A stretch of 64,000 nucleotides of DNA from Thiodiazotropha sp040791665 (GTDB lineage: Bacteria; Pseudomonadota; Gammaproteobacteria; Chromatiales; Chromatiaceae): assembly GCA_040791665.1 (NCBI GenBank), contig JBFNNX010000037.1:124001-188000 (forward strand). Reading direction: 5' to 3'. The translations under genes were made by a program, and so were the position numbers. The notes below the pieces were generated by a model. That model was given only the letters and a program-made list of their open reading frames with translations. It was not told where the DNA came from and did not search any database. Numbering within the stretch: the stretch's first letter is position 1; the number at the start of each line of letters is the position of its first letter. Of the stretch, positions 46,640-56,210 are shown piece after piece.

Positions 46640-47764
46640 ATGGATTTGAACGCACTCCTTTCCGTGGTTGTCAAAAACAAGGCGTCTGATCTGTTCATAA
46701 CCGCGGGGCGGGAGCCCTCGATCAAGGTGGATGGAAAGATCCATCCGATCAACAAGACCCCTCTGACACCCAGGCAGACCAAGGAGATGGTCTACAGCAT
46801 CATGACTGATGCGCAACAGAAGGAGTTCGACGAGACCAAAGAGTGCAATTTCGCCATCAGTGCGAAAAGCCTGGGGCGTTTCCGTGTCAGCAGCTTTTAT
46901 CAGCGCGACACCGTGGGCATGGTGTTACGTCGCATCGAAACCAAGATCCCCAGTCTGGAGTCACTCTACCTTCCCGCCATTCTGCAGGATCTCTCCATGG
47001 TCAAACGTGGCCTGGTGATCTTCGTGGGTGCTACCGGTACCGGCAAGTCGACCTCTCTGGCCGCCATGATCGGCTATCGGAACACCAGGGGCGAAGGCCA
47101 TATCGTCAGTATCGAAGATCCCATCGAGTATATGCATGATCACGACAAGTGCATCATAACCCAGCGTGAAGTGGGTATAGATACCGATTCCTATGAGGTG
47201 GCGCTGAAGAACACCCTGCGCCAGGCACCGGATGTGATCCTGATCGGTGAGATACGTACCCGGAAGACCATGGAACACGCGATAGCCTTTGCCGAGACCG
47301 GTCATCTCTGCCTTTCGACCTTGCATGCCAACAACGCCAACCAGGCGCTTGATCGTATCATTCACTTCTTTCCGGAGGATGCCAGAGAGCAGATTTTCAT
47401 GGACCTCTCCCTGAATCTTAAGGCAATCGTGGCTCAACAACTGATCCCGCGTGTGGACGGTAATGGCCGGCGGGCTGCCGTCGAGGTGATGTTGAATACC
47501 CCATTGGCCGCAGAACTGATTCGCAAGGGTGAAATCCACAAACTCAAAGAACTGATGAAGCGTTCAACGGAACACGGCATGATTACCTTTGATCAGCATC
47601 TCTTCCGGCTCTATGAAGAGGGTGTGATTAGCTATGAGAATGCCTTGGCCCATGCCGATTCCGCCAATGATGTACGCCTGATGATCAAACTGGGCGCAAC
47701 CCATACCAGTGACTCGCTCATCGATGAATTGGATGGGATCACCCTGGCGGATGGTAAACGCTGA
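46640..47764 (+). CDS. pilU: Type IV pilus retraction ATPase PilU
   Basis: 374 residues from MDLNALLSVVVKNKASDLFI. Walker A GATGTGKST, Asp box IVSIEDPIEYMHDH and Walker B DVILIGEIRT are intact. PilU works with PilT in forceful retraction. ATG 46640 is preferred to earlier starts because the PilU family begins here and GAGG lies upstream. Confidence 0.96.
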   Translation: MDLNALLSVVVKNKASDLFITAGREPSIKVDGKIHPINKTPLTPRQTKEMVYSIMTDAQQKEFDETKECNFAISAKSLGRFRVSSFYQRDTVGMVLRRIETKIPSLESLYLPAILQDLSMVKRGLVIFVGATGTGKSTSLAAMIGYRNTRGEGHIVSIEDPIEYMHDHDKCIITQREVGIDTDSYEVALKNTLRQAPDVILIGEIRTRKTMEHAIAFAETGHLCLSTLHANNANQALDRIIHFFPEDAREQIFMDLSLNLKAIVAQQLIPRVDGNGRRAAVEVMLNTPLAAELIRKGEIHKLKELMKRSTEHGMITFDQHLFRLYEEGVISYENALAHADSANDVRLMIKLGATHTSDSLIDELDGITLADGKR

Positions 47765-47841
47765 AGCGCGGTTCGCCGGTCCTGTATGAAAATGCGCTGA
47801 ATTGCTCCCCGCCTCTCTTTCAGACAGGGAGATTCAGGATA

Positions 47842-48306
47842 TTACATTTCTAATCCTTCGAGATAGCGTTCAGCCATCTGATACTGGTTTTCCGACTCAT
47901 TAGCGACACCGCCGTCGTCGTTTAAAATCATTTCGCAATTTTTCGCCATTCGGGCCTGCATGGCTGCCTTCCACGCCCCGCGGGCGCCGTTCTGATCATC
48001 GCTCGAGAGGGAGGCCGCTGCAGCCGCTGCGACAAAATGCTCGGCCTGTGCCGCCCAATCGGCATCGCTGCCGCAGGCGGTATAGGTTTGCGTCGCAAAT
48101 GCCTTGACCGTTTTATAGGTATCCTGCAACTCCGCCTGGGAAATATCCGGATTGGCGGTCGCATCGATGGCACGATCGATGCGCGGGTCTTGGCTCAAAT
48201 GGCCTACATTGGCAACAAACTGACCGCCCAGAGCACGCTGCTCGGCGGGAGAAAGTCCGCTGATGGCTTCTCGAAGATCGTGGTCATTGGTGATGGTTTG
48301 GGGCAT
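47842..48306 (-). CDS. Unrecognised helical protein
   Basis: 154 residues from ATG 48306, chosen for the strong AGGAGGG 7 bases upstream over a start at 48333. It is mostly helical, Ala-rich (AAAAAAS) and acidic at the C terminus, with two Cys and no signal peptide. I know no matching family. It is a single-gene unit following the pilU stop in convergent orientation. Confidence 0.6.
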   Translation of the reverse strand: MPQTITNDHDLREAISGLSPAEQRALGGQFVANVGHLSQDPRIDRAIDATANPDISQAELQDTYKTVKAFATQTYTACGSDADWAAQAEHFVAAAAAASLSSDDQNGARGAWKAAMQARMAKNCEMILNDDGGVANESENQYQMAERYLEGLEM

Positions 48307-48473
48307 GAGAGATCCCTCCTGAGAAACACTCAATCGCAGATAGGAGCTATCTGATTCAATATCATAGATTTGCCGGGGTGCGGGGGTGATGACCCAGATC
48401 AGTTAATTAGCATATTCTGCTGAAACACCGCTCCGCTCACTTTGGCCTTTATTCAGGAAAGTGCCTTGCCTGG

Positions 48474-49049
48474 TTATTCCAGGAGGGCCGCTATTTCGTG
48501 AAACTGATTCTGTCTGGCCCAATCCAAGGCCCGCATGCCGCTAAAATCGCTAATCTCTCGATCTGCCGGGTATGCCAGAATGTTTTCCACGGCCTCCTTG
48601 TGACCGCGTTTTGCCGCCCAGATCAAAGCGGTCCATCCTTTCGTCATCTCGATTTGATCGATATCGGCACCCGCCTTGATCAACAGATCGATGATATCCG
48701 GATGATTGTTCGATGCAGCCAGCATCAGAGACGAGTAACCTCCCATGTCCTTCTGATTGACGTCCGCGCCGGCCAAAATCAGACGCTCGACCGCTTCGGT
48801 GTGGCCGTTCAAAGCGGCCTTCATCAGCGGTGTCCAGAAACAGGCATCCCTGACGTCGATGACTGAATCATTACCTTCGATCAGTTTGGTGAGGGTAGGG
48901 AGGTCACCGTGCTCGGCCGCGATCAGCAACGCCGGGGTCTCCTCAGTGTCGGCCTTATCAGATGTATCGTTGCTGCAGCCGTGCCAGATCAGCGAGAGAG
49001 GCAACAGCCAAAAAATGAGACGGGGGCGAGTGGAGTGAATGATTCTCAT
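48474..49049 (-). CDS. Ankyrin-repeat protein, exported (possibly lipoprotein)
   Basis: 191 residues. An N-terminal hydrophobic segment LIFWLLPLSLIWHGCS ends in a Cys, a loose lipobox. Four to five ankyrin repeats follow (TPLMKAALNGHTEAVERLILAGADVN and similar). It is probably a periplasmic protein-interaction module. ATG 49049 is chosen because the earlier TTG gives a hydrophilic start before the signal sequence. Confidence 0.8.
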   Translation of the reverse strand: MRIIHSTRPRLIFWLLPLSLIWHGCSNDTSDKADTEETPALLIAAEHGDLPTLTKLIEGNDSVIDVRDACFWTPLMKAALNGHTEAVERLILAGADVNQKDMGGYSSLMLAASNNHPDIIDLLIKAGADIDQIEMTKGWTALIWAAKRGHKEAVENILAYPADREISDFSGMRALDWARQNQFHEIAALLE

Positions 49050-49119
49050 CCTCTCTATTTTCACTAGCCCGAAGAATGTCTCAATGCGGATTCGCAATTA
49101 GCGCCTATATCTCGCGCGC

Positions 49120-49455
49120 TTATTTTTCGGGTGTTTTCTTGGGGTCGAACAGATGATTGGGAAAGGGTGTGATATTCGAATTGCTATCTATCTCTATGAT
49201 TTTGCCGGGTCCATGCTCCTTCTTTTCCACTTCATCGATACGAATCACCGCATGGATGGGTATTCGTGTCCGGTGGACACCGGAGAACTCCTCTTTCAGC
49301 TTCTCGGCAGAAGGATCGACGACTACTGAACTGGTCTCCTGAAATATCAGGTCCTCGATCTCGACAAAACCGTAGAGTTCACCTTGACGCACAGTTCTGG
49401 CGAAGATTTCGTAGACCTTTCCCTGATTCAGAAAGACAACTTTATATATGCGCAT
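49120..49455 (-). CDS. DUF1820 family protein
   Basis: 111 residues. MRIYKVVFLNQGKVYEIFARTV and GFVEIEDLIFQE are typical of DUF1820, a small cytoplasmic family of unknown role in gammaproteobacteria. It is the last ordinary gene before the accessory block. Confidence 0.9.
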   Translation of the reverse strand: MRIYKVVFLNQGKVYEIFARTVRQGELYGFVEIEDLIFQETSSVVVDPSAEKLKEEFSGVHRTRIPIHAVIRIDEVEKKEHGPGKIIEIDSNSNITPFPNHLFDPKKTPEK

Positions 49456-49824
49456 GACTGACTCTACATTTCAGGATTGAGTTGTTGTATAAACTGAATC
49501 CGCATACTCGAATTCCACTGTTTTCCTGTAGCGGCATGTTGTTGAGGAATATTTAGAAATTACGCCACAGGGATAAAGCAATTGTACATCATGTAGGATC
49601 GAGTACGGATATTTTACCAATTAACGGGCAGCGGAACCCATGTGTGGAATTGAGCCGGTCCTCCCGCTGATCAACACAGATCACCTTATCCATTTCCGTG
49701 ATCTACCCATTGACAGTGAGACAAGAGGCCCGTGGTTTTCACAAGGTTGCGCGGGGGTGTGTATCTGGTGGGTGAAGAGGTGAAACCTGCTGGCCGTTAG
49801 GATGGAATCTGATCTCAACAGGCT
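49456..49824. other. Intergenic region, no gene
   Basis: 369 bases with stops in all frames and no family similarity I can see. It separates the DUF1820 gene from the transposase remnants and is probably part of the decayed mobile DNA. Confidence 0.5.
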
Positions 49825-49827
49825 TGA

Positions 49828-49989
49828 ATTCATGCAATTCGAGATAAACATGTGTCGCGTTATCTTGCTGAGTTCGAATATCGGTTTAACCGCCGTTTCG
49901 ATTTACCCGCCATGATTGAACGATTGCTTTTTGCCGCTCTTCGCACGCCACCTATGCCATATCGCCTCTTGAGAATGGCTGAGGTTTAG
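49828..49989 (+). pseudogene. C-terminal remnant of an IS1595-type transposase
   Basis: The frame encodes about 53 residues: RDKHVSRYLAEFEYRFNRRF then LPAMIERLLFAALRTPPMPYRLLR, ending in MAEV and a TAG. The FxxRxNRRF and TPPMPYRLL blocks are the normal end of ISXO2/IS1595 transposases. A TGA lies directly upstream in frame, and the catalytic part is missing. Confidence 0.75.
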
Positions 49990-50125
49990 GGGTATATATG
50001 GCCCTAATAGCCCACCCCACAAACAGACTTTCAAGGTGTCGGTCTAACCTTTCCTGCCATCAATCACACTCTGCCTTTGCAACCTTGGATAAATGCGTTT
50101 CCGCCTCGTTCTCTGATGTTGTGCT

Positions 50126-50524
50126 CTAACACGCAGCTGACCGATAGACCTCCTCGCGGGTTAACAGGGCCCAAATGATGCGTGCGTTTTTATTCGCCAG
50201 TGCCACTGCCGCACGATTCTTGCCCCGCTCGGTGACCAGTTCTACCGCGGCAATCCTCCCACAGCGCTTATCGGCTCGAAACAGCACATCAACTTCCCGG
50301 TCATACTTGCGGATACGACGGTCCCACTCCCTCAACTGTTCATACCATTCGTCGAGCCAACACCTAAACCGCTCTGTCAGACCGTTCTGTCCGTTTTCTA
50401 GAATCTCCGGCGCACGCCGCCTCGCCTGGGCGGCACCGGTACCAAAGACAATTCCATACTCCGCCAACAGCCCACGCATTTGGTTGATTAAAGCCGTGCG
50501 TGCCTTGATCGCTGCCTGGCGCAT
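50126..50524 (-). pseudogene. IS110-type transposase remnant with internal deletion
   Basis: 132 codons. RTALINQMRGLLAEYGIVFG is the middle of an IS110 transposase, and VALANKNARIIWALLTREEVYR is its end. The block between them, which in intact members carries the GIGPxTATAL and AAWLGLVPRQ motifs, is absent, as are the N-terminal 100 or so residues. The element is dead. Confidence 0.75.
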
Positions 50525-50667
50525 CCGGCGCCGTTGAGGAAGTGGGATGGGTCCATACTATTAATCAGGTTTACTTTTGTTGTGTATACATTTAATCGAG
50601 ATTTTGAAACTTGGGTCCCTCGTTTGCTGTCCATCTACTGATTACTTACCCTGGGAGTGTTTGCAGC

Positions 50668-51147
50668 ATGCGCCTTCTCTCTCTGATATTGCTTCTCTCT
50701 TTGTCGAGCCTGACCCTGGCCGACTCACAGGTCGATCATCTGCTTGAGGCTGACGAAGAGCCTGTCGGTGTGGTCTTCGAGATCATAGAGGATGACGATG
50801 ACGCCTTAGGCTGGGCGCTGCCCAAGGTCCAGCGGCTAAGCGCCCAGTTGCGCAAGCGTTTCCCTGAACTGCCGATTGCCGTGGTGACACATGGCCGCGA
50901 GCAGTTCGGTCTGTTGGCTGATGAGGCCGAAGGGCTTATGGCGCCGATCCATGATACAGCGCAGCAGCTGCGAGATGATGACATCGATCTGCATGTCTGC
51001 GGTGTACATGCCGGGTGGGATGGTTACACACCCGAAGATTACCCCGCTTATGTGGATGTTTCCCCTTCGGGTCCGGCGCAGATCCGCGACTACCGAAATC
51101 TCGGCTTCGTGCTGATCGTATTGCAGGGCCCGGATCATTTGCCTTGA
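50668..51147 (+). CDS. DsrE-like periplasmic protein
   Basis: 159 residues from ATG 50668, with GGGAG about 11 bases upstream. Residues 1 to 18 are a signal peptide (LLSLILLLSLSSLTLA). The mature part has the DsrE/F-like order VGVVFEI, LRKRFPELPIAVVTHGREQFGLL and IDLHVCGVHAGWDG. The single Cys in HVCGVH corresponds to the sulfur-relay position in this fold, but an exported member must work with different partners. It lies isolated among mobile DNA remnants. Confidence 0.6.
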   Translation: MRLLSLILLLSLSSLTLADSQVDHLLEADEEPVGVVFEIIEDDDDALGWALPKVQRLSAQLRKRFPELPIAVVTHGREQFGLLADEAEGLMAPIHDTAQQLRDDDIDLHVCGVHAGWDGYTPEDYPAYVDVSPSGPAQIRDYRNLGFVLIVLQGPDHLP

Positions 51148-51244
51148 GCTCGGGTAGGCGTTCATATCTGTACTGTTTGATGGGTTTGATGCGCGAGAGT
51201 CTCCCAGCACCAACTAGCTTTGTAACAGGTCAATTTTAAGAAGT

Positions 51245-52243
51245 TTACGAGGTGAGATAGTGTTTACAAGCTGAAAGGTTTGGCGTTCTTCGATAACCTA
51301 ATCGCCGACATGCCTCTTTTAGTTTGTAGCTTGCACCCACCAGCCCTTTGAATCTGCTTTCAAAATGCTGTGTCATGTAGAGCCAATGCTTTGGATCAAG
51401 CTGTAATCGGATCAGAACAGGGGGCTGGTCAGCAGGGATGTAACCACGCTTGTGTTCCAAGATTGCACGCCCCGTCCAGTCGATAAGTTCGAGATAATCT
51501 GAGAACCGGAATGGAATGCCGATAGGCATGTCTCGACGCGGATTCCCAACAAAAGGGTGTAAATCGCTTGGGTTATTGTCTTCCTTCACTGGATCTAGGC
51601 CTTGCTTCAGCATGCTCGTTCGTTCAGCGATGGATGTGTACTCGGATTGCTCCGGAGTCTCAGTTAAACCGGCTCTGACCGGGTTGAGGTCCACATAGGC
51701 CATACAGGCAGCCAGCGCCTTTTCATCCAACAAGGCCTGGGATTTATAACGTCCCTCCCAGTAGCGACCTGTACAGCTGTCCTCCCGATTGGCCTGGCGG
51801 GCGATCGGCTCATTCAAGCAGCGCATGAACCAACTGATATCCTGAAGACGCATATGCCACTTCGCAATCAATGCCGATACTGCATCACGCTCAGCACTGG
51901 TAATTGTCTCCTTCGAGATATACCGCTGTACGATGACTGGAAGAGAAAAAAGACGCTCCCAACGTTCAATAATATCCTGCTCGTTCCACTCTGAAGCACG
52001 CGTGATATCGACATGGAGTATGACGTGATAGTGATTAGACATAACTGCATACGCGCAAATGTCGATGGAGAATAACTTCGCAAGCAGCTTCATCCGATCA
52101 ACAATCCACTGACGCCGGTGCTCATAGCTCTTGCCAGTGCATGAATCTACGCCGCAGAGAAAAGCGCGGCGAACACAGCGAGAGACACAGTGGTAATAGG
52201 GTGTGGTTTCGAGAGAAATCAAAGCTTTCCTTGGCTTAGGCAT
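51245..52243 (-). mobile_element. REP-associated tyrosine transposase (RAYT), IS200-like
   Basis: 332 residues from ATG 52243 with AAGGAG 8 bases upstream. YYHCVSRCVRRAFLCG, the HUH-type motif HYH in MSNHYHVILHV, and GRYWEGRYKSQALLDEKAL with AYVDLNPVRAGL are the family signatures. RAYTs are thought to mobilise or maintain REP-type repeats; here a 32-base repeat is duplicated directly upstream. The protein looks complete. The C-terminal 100 residues are an extension beyond the core domain. Confidence 0.85.
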
Positions 52244-52300
52244 CGTATCACTCCTTGATAGCTGATGTATTTTGAAGCTTGCCATACTATCCAGTTTTTG

Positions 52301-52389
52301 GCAACTTTAGGATGGGTGTCTGGTTATCTCCGCATGGTTATCTCTGCAGAGAAAAGCGCAACTTTAGGATGGGTGTCTGGTTATCTCCG
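52301..52389. repeat. Duplicated 32-base repeat upstream of the RAYT gene
   Basis: The same 32 bases occur at 52301-52332 and 52358-52389 (starting GCAACTTTAGGATGGGTGTC). Both contain GGTTATCTCC, which occurs once more in shortened form. The second copy covers the end of the truncated ATPase gene. Confidence 0.85.
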
Positions 52390-52869
52390 GTTATCTCCTT
52401 GCTTTGTCTCAACCTCGCCAACCACACGTACCTGAGTAATTGAATCAGCAAACCTATCCAGTAGTGGTCCAGTTTGTGAAAGATCTAGTTCTTCTGCGTT
52501 ACAAACAAAGTAGTCAAGTAGTGTGTCATGAACTGCAAGCAGGACATCAACCAACAATCTCGTTGCTCTTTCAATTAATGGAATATTATGATCTGAATAG
52601 ATTCCACCTGAGGAGCCAATATTTGATAAGTCAATGTATGCAACTACATCTCCCTCAGTAGCTCGAGAATCTGATAGATAGTTAAGAACGTGAGTTTTAC
52701 CTGTCCCACGTCTCCCAAAAACCACTTGATGGTCAAGACTTGATACTAAGGTGAATAGCGGGCCAATATTTACGAATGTATCTACTAGACGATTGCGGTC
52801 AACTCTCTCTGACCTACGTGTAAGCATCATAAAGGCTCTGTTTAAAATAGTATTTGCTGACTCAGGCAC
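52381..52869 (-). pseudogene. N-terminal fragment of a P-loop ATPase, cut by repeat DNA
   Basis: 162 codons from GTG 52869 (GGAG 8 bases upstream). Walker A GRRGTGKT lies at 52-59 in LDHQVVFGRRGTGKTHVLNYL, followed by VAYIDLSNIGSSGGIY. The frame ends in the repeat (GDNRR then stop), before any Walker B or sensor motif. A complete ATPase of this kind would need at least another 200 residues. The gene follows herA by 147 bases on the same strand and belongs to the defence operon by position. Confidence 0.7.
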
Positions 52870-53016
52870 TCTAATTTCTCCATGACATACTTGATATGCC
52901 TACATACACCTTTGGAATCGAAGTCGATTGAATATAAAAATAGACAAAATCATGTATTTGAAGGCATAGATAGTGAAGCATCTGACACTGCTCATCTCCA
53001 TTTACAATATGGGCGT

Positions 53017-55071
53017 TCAGTCAAGAACACGCATCCATTTCTTACCAGTTTGCGGATTCTGGAAAGCTTCCCAATATTGCCCTTGTTGACCAAATGCCCC
53101 ATCCATCGCATGCTTCACTTCTTGGTAGGCCAGATTCTGAATGTCACTTGTGATGCCATCAGGTATGCATTCCTCCATGATCTTGTTCATTGCTCCCCAA
53201 GGTATTCCTTCCCCTCTCAAGCGTTCGCGCAACGCTTGATCGTTTTGCAATCGCTCAACAGCTCTCATGTGAAACAGCTTTAGGGGGTCTACTTCCCCAG
53301 TCTCAGGATCAGCCAGAACCTGATGTGTTTGCTTAATGCCAGCTGCATATGTCTTACCAGCTGATTTGTTATAGTTGCGGTCTAGCATGGAGTACTTCTG
53401 TTCGAACGAGAGCACCCTCACACCAATCGGATATGGCTTCTTAGTTGCTGAACTCCAGAATACGCCCTGTCCAGGAATTGGCTCGTTCAGCAATCCACTC
53501 AAAATGTCAGAACTGAAGTGAGCATTGGCACTCTTGATATTACTAAGGTCACTTGCAGATAGCAGGTGGAATATGAACCAGTTGTCACCCTGACTCAAAA
53601 TCTCATTGGGTATGCTTCCAGGCTGTTGGGTAATAAGGACCGCACCAAGATCGTATTTGCGGCCTTCCTTTACCCATTCTATATATGGACCGGAACCTGA
53701 TGCGCGTTCATTCAAGACGCTCTGTGCTTCTTCAACGACCGCTATTGTAGGGATTGTTTTGGGAACCGCTTTGGTGAACTCGTCTTGGTTGTGGTCGAAA
53801 ATCTTCCTTAGCAGAATGCCACTAAGGATAAGCCCTTGGTTGCCTCGCATTTGAGAAACATCAACAACACACAGTTTCCCGGCACTTAGAGAATCAAGTA
53901 GCATGTCAAGCAAGGTGCTTGTTGGGTCATGCAACATTTTGACGATAGTGGTCATGTGGCTTCGGGCTGCGATGGCTTCTACAGAGCCTTCTTGGACATG
54001 AATGATTTCTGCAATAGCGTTTTCATCTGCTTGGTTTCCATCCGCATTAATTAGGTCAACTAGGCTTGACCAACCGTCCATCGTTAGACCACGAAGTTTC
54101 GCAACGTTTTGATGGTCTTGCTTTTCCTGGCTGATCGCGATAGAGATGACATCACTGGGCCTCAAACGCCGAATATCTAAGCGTATACCACCAGCAACGA
54201 ATGATTGGTAGAACGGGCTGGGATTGTGTCTATTGGTAAATACGACAAGTTGATTCTCAAGGTGAGGTACATCGCACAGGCCTGGGCGTCCTTTGTCGTC
54301 TGGCCAGAAATATTCCCCATCGGGATCAAAGAGCAATGTGCCTACGGGCGCAAGTATATCTTTACGCTTCTCAACCATTGGTGTTACACGATAAAGTTCC
54401 GCGAAAAGAAGCTTGTTCAAGTTGGATTTACCGAAGCCTGCTCGAGCAAATATAAATGACCGTCGAGCAACAAGGTGGTGGATTGGGAACTTGACCATCA
54501 CCTCAGGTTCTTTGATCTGCATTCCAGGTTCTATCCAGGCATGTGGACTTTTATCGCAGTACACATATTCTCCAAGCGCAAAGTGTCCGATAGGCTCTGC
54601 TTTCTGGTTGTGTCCGACGATCTCTTTGAGTACTTCATCATCCAAGAAGGCAACAGGGCTACCTACATGGGGAAGTCGACGATGTGAGGGTAGAAAATGA
54701 AGCGCTGTATCGTTTTGGCGAAGCACGCCGAGTACCCGAATATCGACTTTATATTTCAGGTACTTCTCTCGCAGATCCTCGGGGACTGATCGCTCTTCTT
54801 GCATGGCTCTGACATTAAACTCTTCCCCAACACCACTGGATAGCTTACCTGCTGATGACAACGAGGTGATTCGACCAAGAACAGCCTCATCTTCCGATTC
54901 GAGTTGCACGAGAAGAAATTGTCCATGCATCGGGATGCTCTGGAAATCAGACCTATACGGTAGAACCAGGTCAGCATGAAATTCCAAGCCGCCTTCCGAG
55001 AACCCCCTGAACACCCCAATGACTTGAGTACGGGGAAAGAGTTTGAATGCCACCATTGTTCTTTTCTCCAT
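53017..55071 (-). CDS. herA: HerA-type DNA translocase
   Basis: 684 residues. An N-terminal beta-barrel-like domain (about 1-160) precedes the DUF87 core: Walker A ARAGFGKS at 209-216, DPDGEYFW at 249-256, Walker B AVVEEAQ at 444-450 and TQQPGSIP at 481-488. The last 120 residues are helical. HerA forms hexamers that pump DNA and feed NurA-type nucleases. The ATG overlaps the nurA stop as TAATG. Confidence 0.9.
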   Translation of the reverse strand: MEKRTMVAFKLFPRTQVIGVFRGFSEGGLEFHADLVLPYRSDFQSIPMHGQFLLVQLESEDEAVLGRITSLSSAGKLSSGVGEEFNVRAMQEERSVPEDLREKYLKYKVDIRVLGVLRQNDTALHFLPSHRRLPHVGSPVAFLDDEVLKEIVGHNQKAEPIGHFALGEYVYCDKSPHAWIEPGMQIKEPEVMVKFPIHHLVARRSFIFARAGFGKSNLNKLLFAELYRVTPMVEKRKDILAPVGTLLFDPDGEYFWPDDKGRPGLCDVPHLENQLVVFTNRHNPSPFYQSFVAGGIRLDIRRLRPSDVISIAISQEKQDHQNVAKLRGLTMDGWSSLVDLINADGNQADENAIAEIIHVQEGSVEAIAARSHMTTIVKMLHDPTSTLLDMLLDSLSAGKLCVVDVSQMRGNQGLILSGILLRKIFDHNQDEFTKAVPKTIPTIAVVEEAQSVLNERASGSGPYIEWVKEGRKYDLGAVLITQQPGSIPNEILSQGDNWFIFHLLSASDLSNIKSANAHFSSDILSGLLNEPIPGQGVFWSSATKKPYPIGVRVLSFEQKYSMLDRNYNKSAGKTYAAGIKQTHQVLADPETGEVDPLKLFHMRAVERLQNDQALRERLRGEGIPWGAMNKIMEECIPDGITSDIQNLAYQEVKHAMDGAFGQQGQYWEAFQNPQTGKKWMRVLD

Positions 55072-56210
55072 TAATACCGGCGTTGTGCAGGATCAGTATC
55101 CTGAAACCTTGCAATATCCAATGCCGTGCTGTTCCCTCCGAGCAGCTTGCGAATGCCATCTAAAATTTCGTCTTGTAGTACATCAAAATCAAAGTCGACC
55201 AGTGCTGCATTTTCATGCGCTTTTTGCAGACAGAGTGGATAAAACGGCACCGGGAACCCATTTTCGGCATCTGCCAATAAATAACCTATCGTAGCTTGTG
55301 CCTCATTCACTTGGGGCACAAAAATGTCTACTGGCCATACCGGATCATGCGAACTCTTCCCAAATTTCACGAAGAACATCTTTCCGCCGACAAATTTATT
55401 AACCTCTTGACCCTCAAAGTTCATGTCGTCGCCACGTGCATACTCCTGCCATGCATATGCTTTACTTTCGATATCCCTCGGAATTTCAACGTAGCAGGGG
55501 TAGGCCGAGTTCATGACGTTCTCAAGTTGCATGGCGAGCCTGTAGCGGGAAAGTACCTTACTGTGTTTCGCTAGACCCACAAGATATATGCGGCGGCGAG
55601 TCTTTTTTCGGTGCTCTTCGATTGCCTCTTCAATTCCGCTGAGCAATTGCCTGAAATACTCACGGGAAAAAACTTTGCTCCGCAGCAAGCCGTCGAAGAC
55701 GATTAACGTGTCAGAGCCGAATTCTTTCTTGCGAATGATGTTGAACAGAATGGCCCACTCGGTGATTTCGCGATACACCTGAACCCAGCTTGGACTGGCA
55801 ATGTCCTTACCTTCGTTCAGCTTGATCATTGGGCTGAGCTTGTGAAGGCTATCCACGCCCAGAAACTCCATCAGCTCTCCGAGAGCTGAAATCGCTTTGC
55901 CGTCTTTAAGGTGTCTAGTATTCATTTCCCGAATCTTGGATGAGGTCGAAACGGCTTCGAGGCAGTGTTCGTTGTTGCTAGAGTCAACAACCCGGATGAG
56001 CTGAATCAGGAATGGATCGTACTCAATCTTATTGTTTCCACCGTCAGTGCCCACAAGGGAAATCGATGTGGCTGTCCTGGGTTGTATGCGGCGAACTTGA
56101 TCGCGTAACGAATGGATTTCAGATCGAATGTCGTCGAGCAGGCCACGATCCTCCATGATCCGTCTTGAAATCTCTTCAGTGAGTTTTTTATGGCTTTCTG
56201 GATCAATCAT
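55071..56210 (-). CDS. nurA: NurA-type nuclease
   Basis: 379 residues. The NurA metal-binding order is visible: Asp56 in GTDGG, Asp173 in LIVFDGLL, and the LVGLAKHSK block at about 210-218, followed by PVDIFVPQ and, near the C terminus, PFYPLCLQKAHENA. NurA is an RNase-H-fold nuclease driven by HerA. The start overlaps the methyltransferase stop (TAATG), so all three proteins are coupled. Confidence 0.88.
   Translation of the reverse strand: MIDPESHKKLTEEISRRIMEDRGLLDDIRSEIHSLRDQVRRIQPRTATSISLVGTDGGNNKIEYDPFLIQLIRVVDSSNNEHCLEAVSTSSKIREMNTRHLKDGKAISALGELMEFLGVDSLHKLSPMIKLNEGKDIASPSWVQVYREITEWAILFNIIRKKEFGSDTLIVFDGLLRSKVFSREYFRQLLSGIEEAIEEHRKKTRRRIYLVGLAKHSKVLSRYRLAMQLENVMNSAYPCYVEIPRDIESKAYAWQEYARGDDMNFEGQEVNKFVGGKMFFVKFGKSSHDPVWPVDIFVPQVNEAQATIGYLLADAENGFPVPFYPLCLQKAHENAALVDFDFDVLQDEILDGIRKLLGGNSTALDIARFQDTDPAQRRY

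Noticed and set aside
51148..51244. Remaining C-terminal part of the truncated ATPase on the far side of the RAYT gene
   Set aside because: Only about 97 bases lie there and no frame continues the ATPase motifs.
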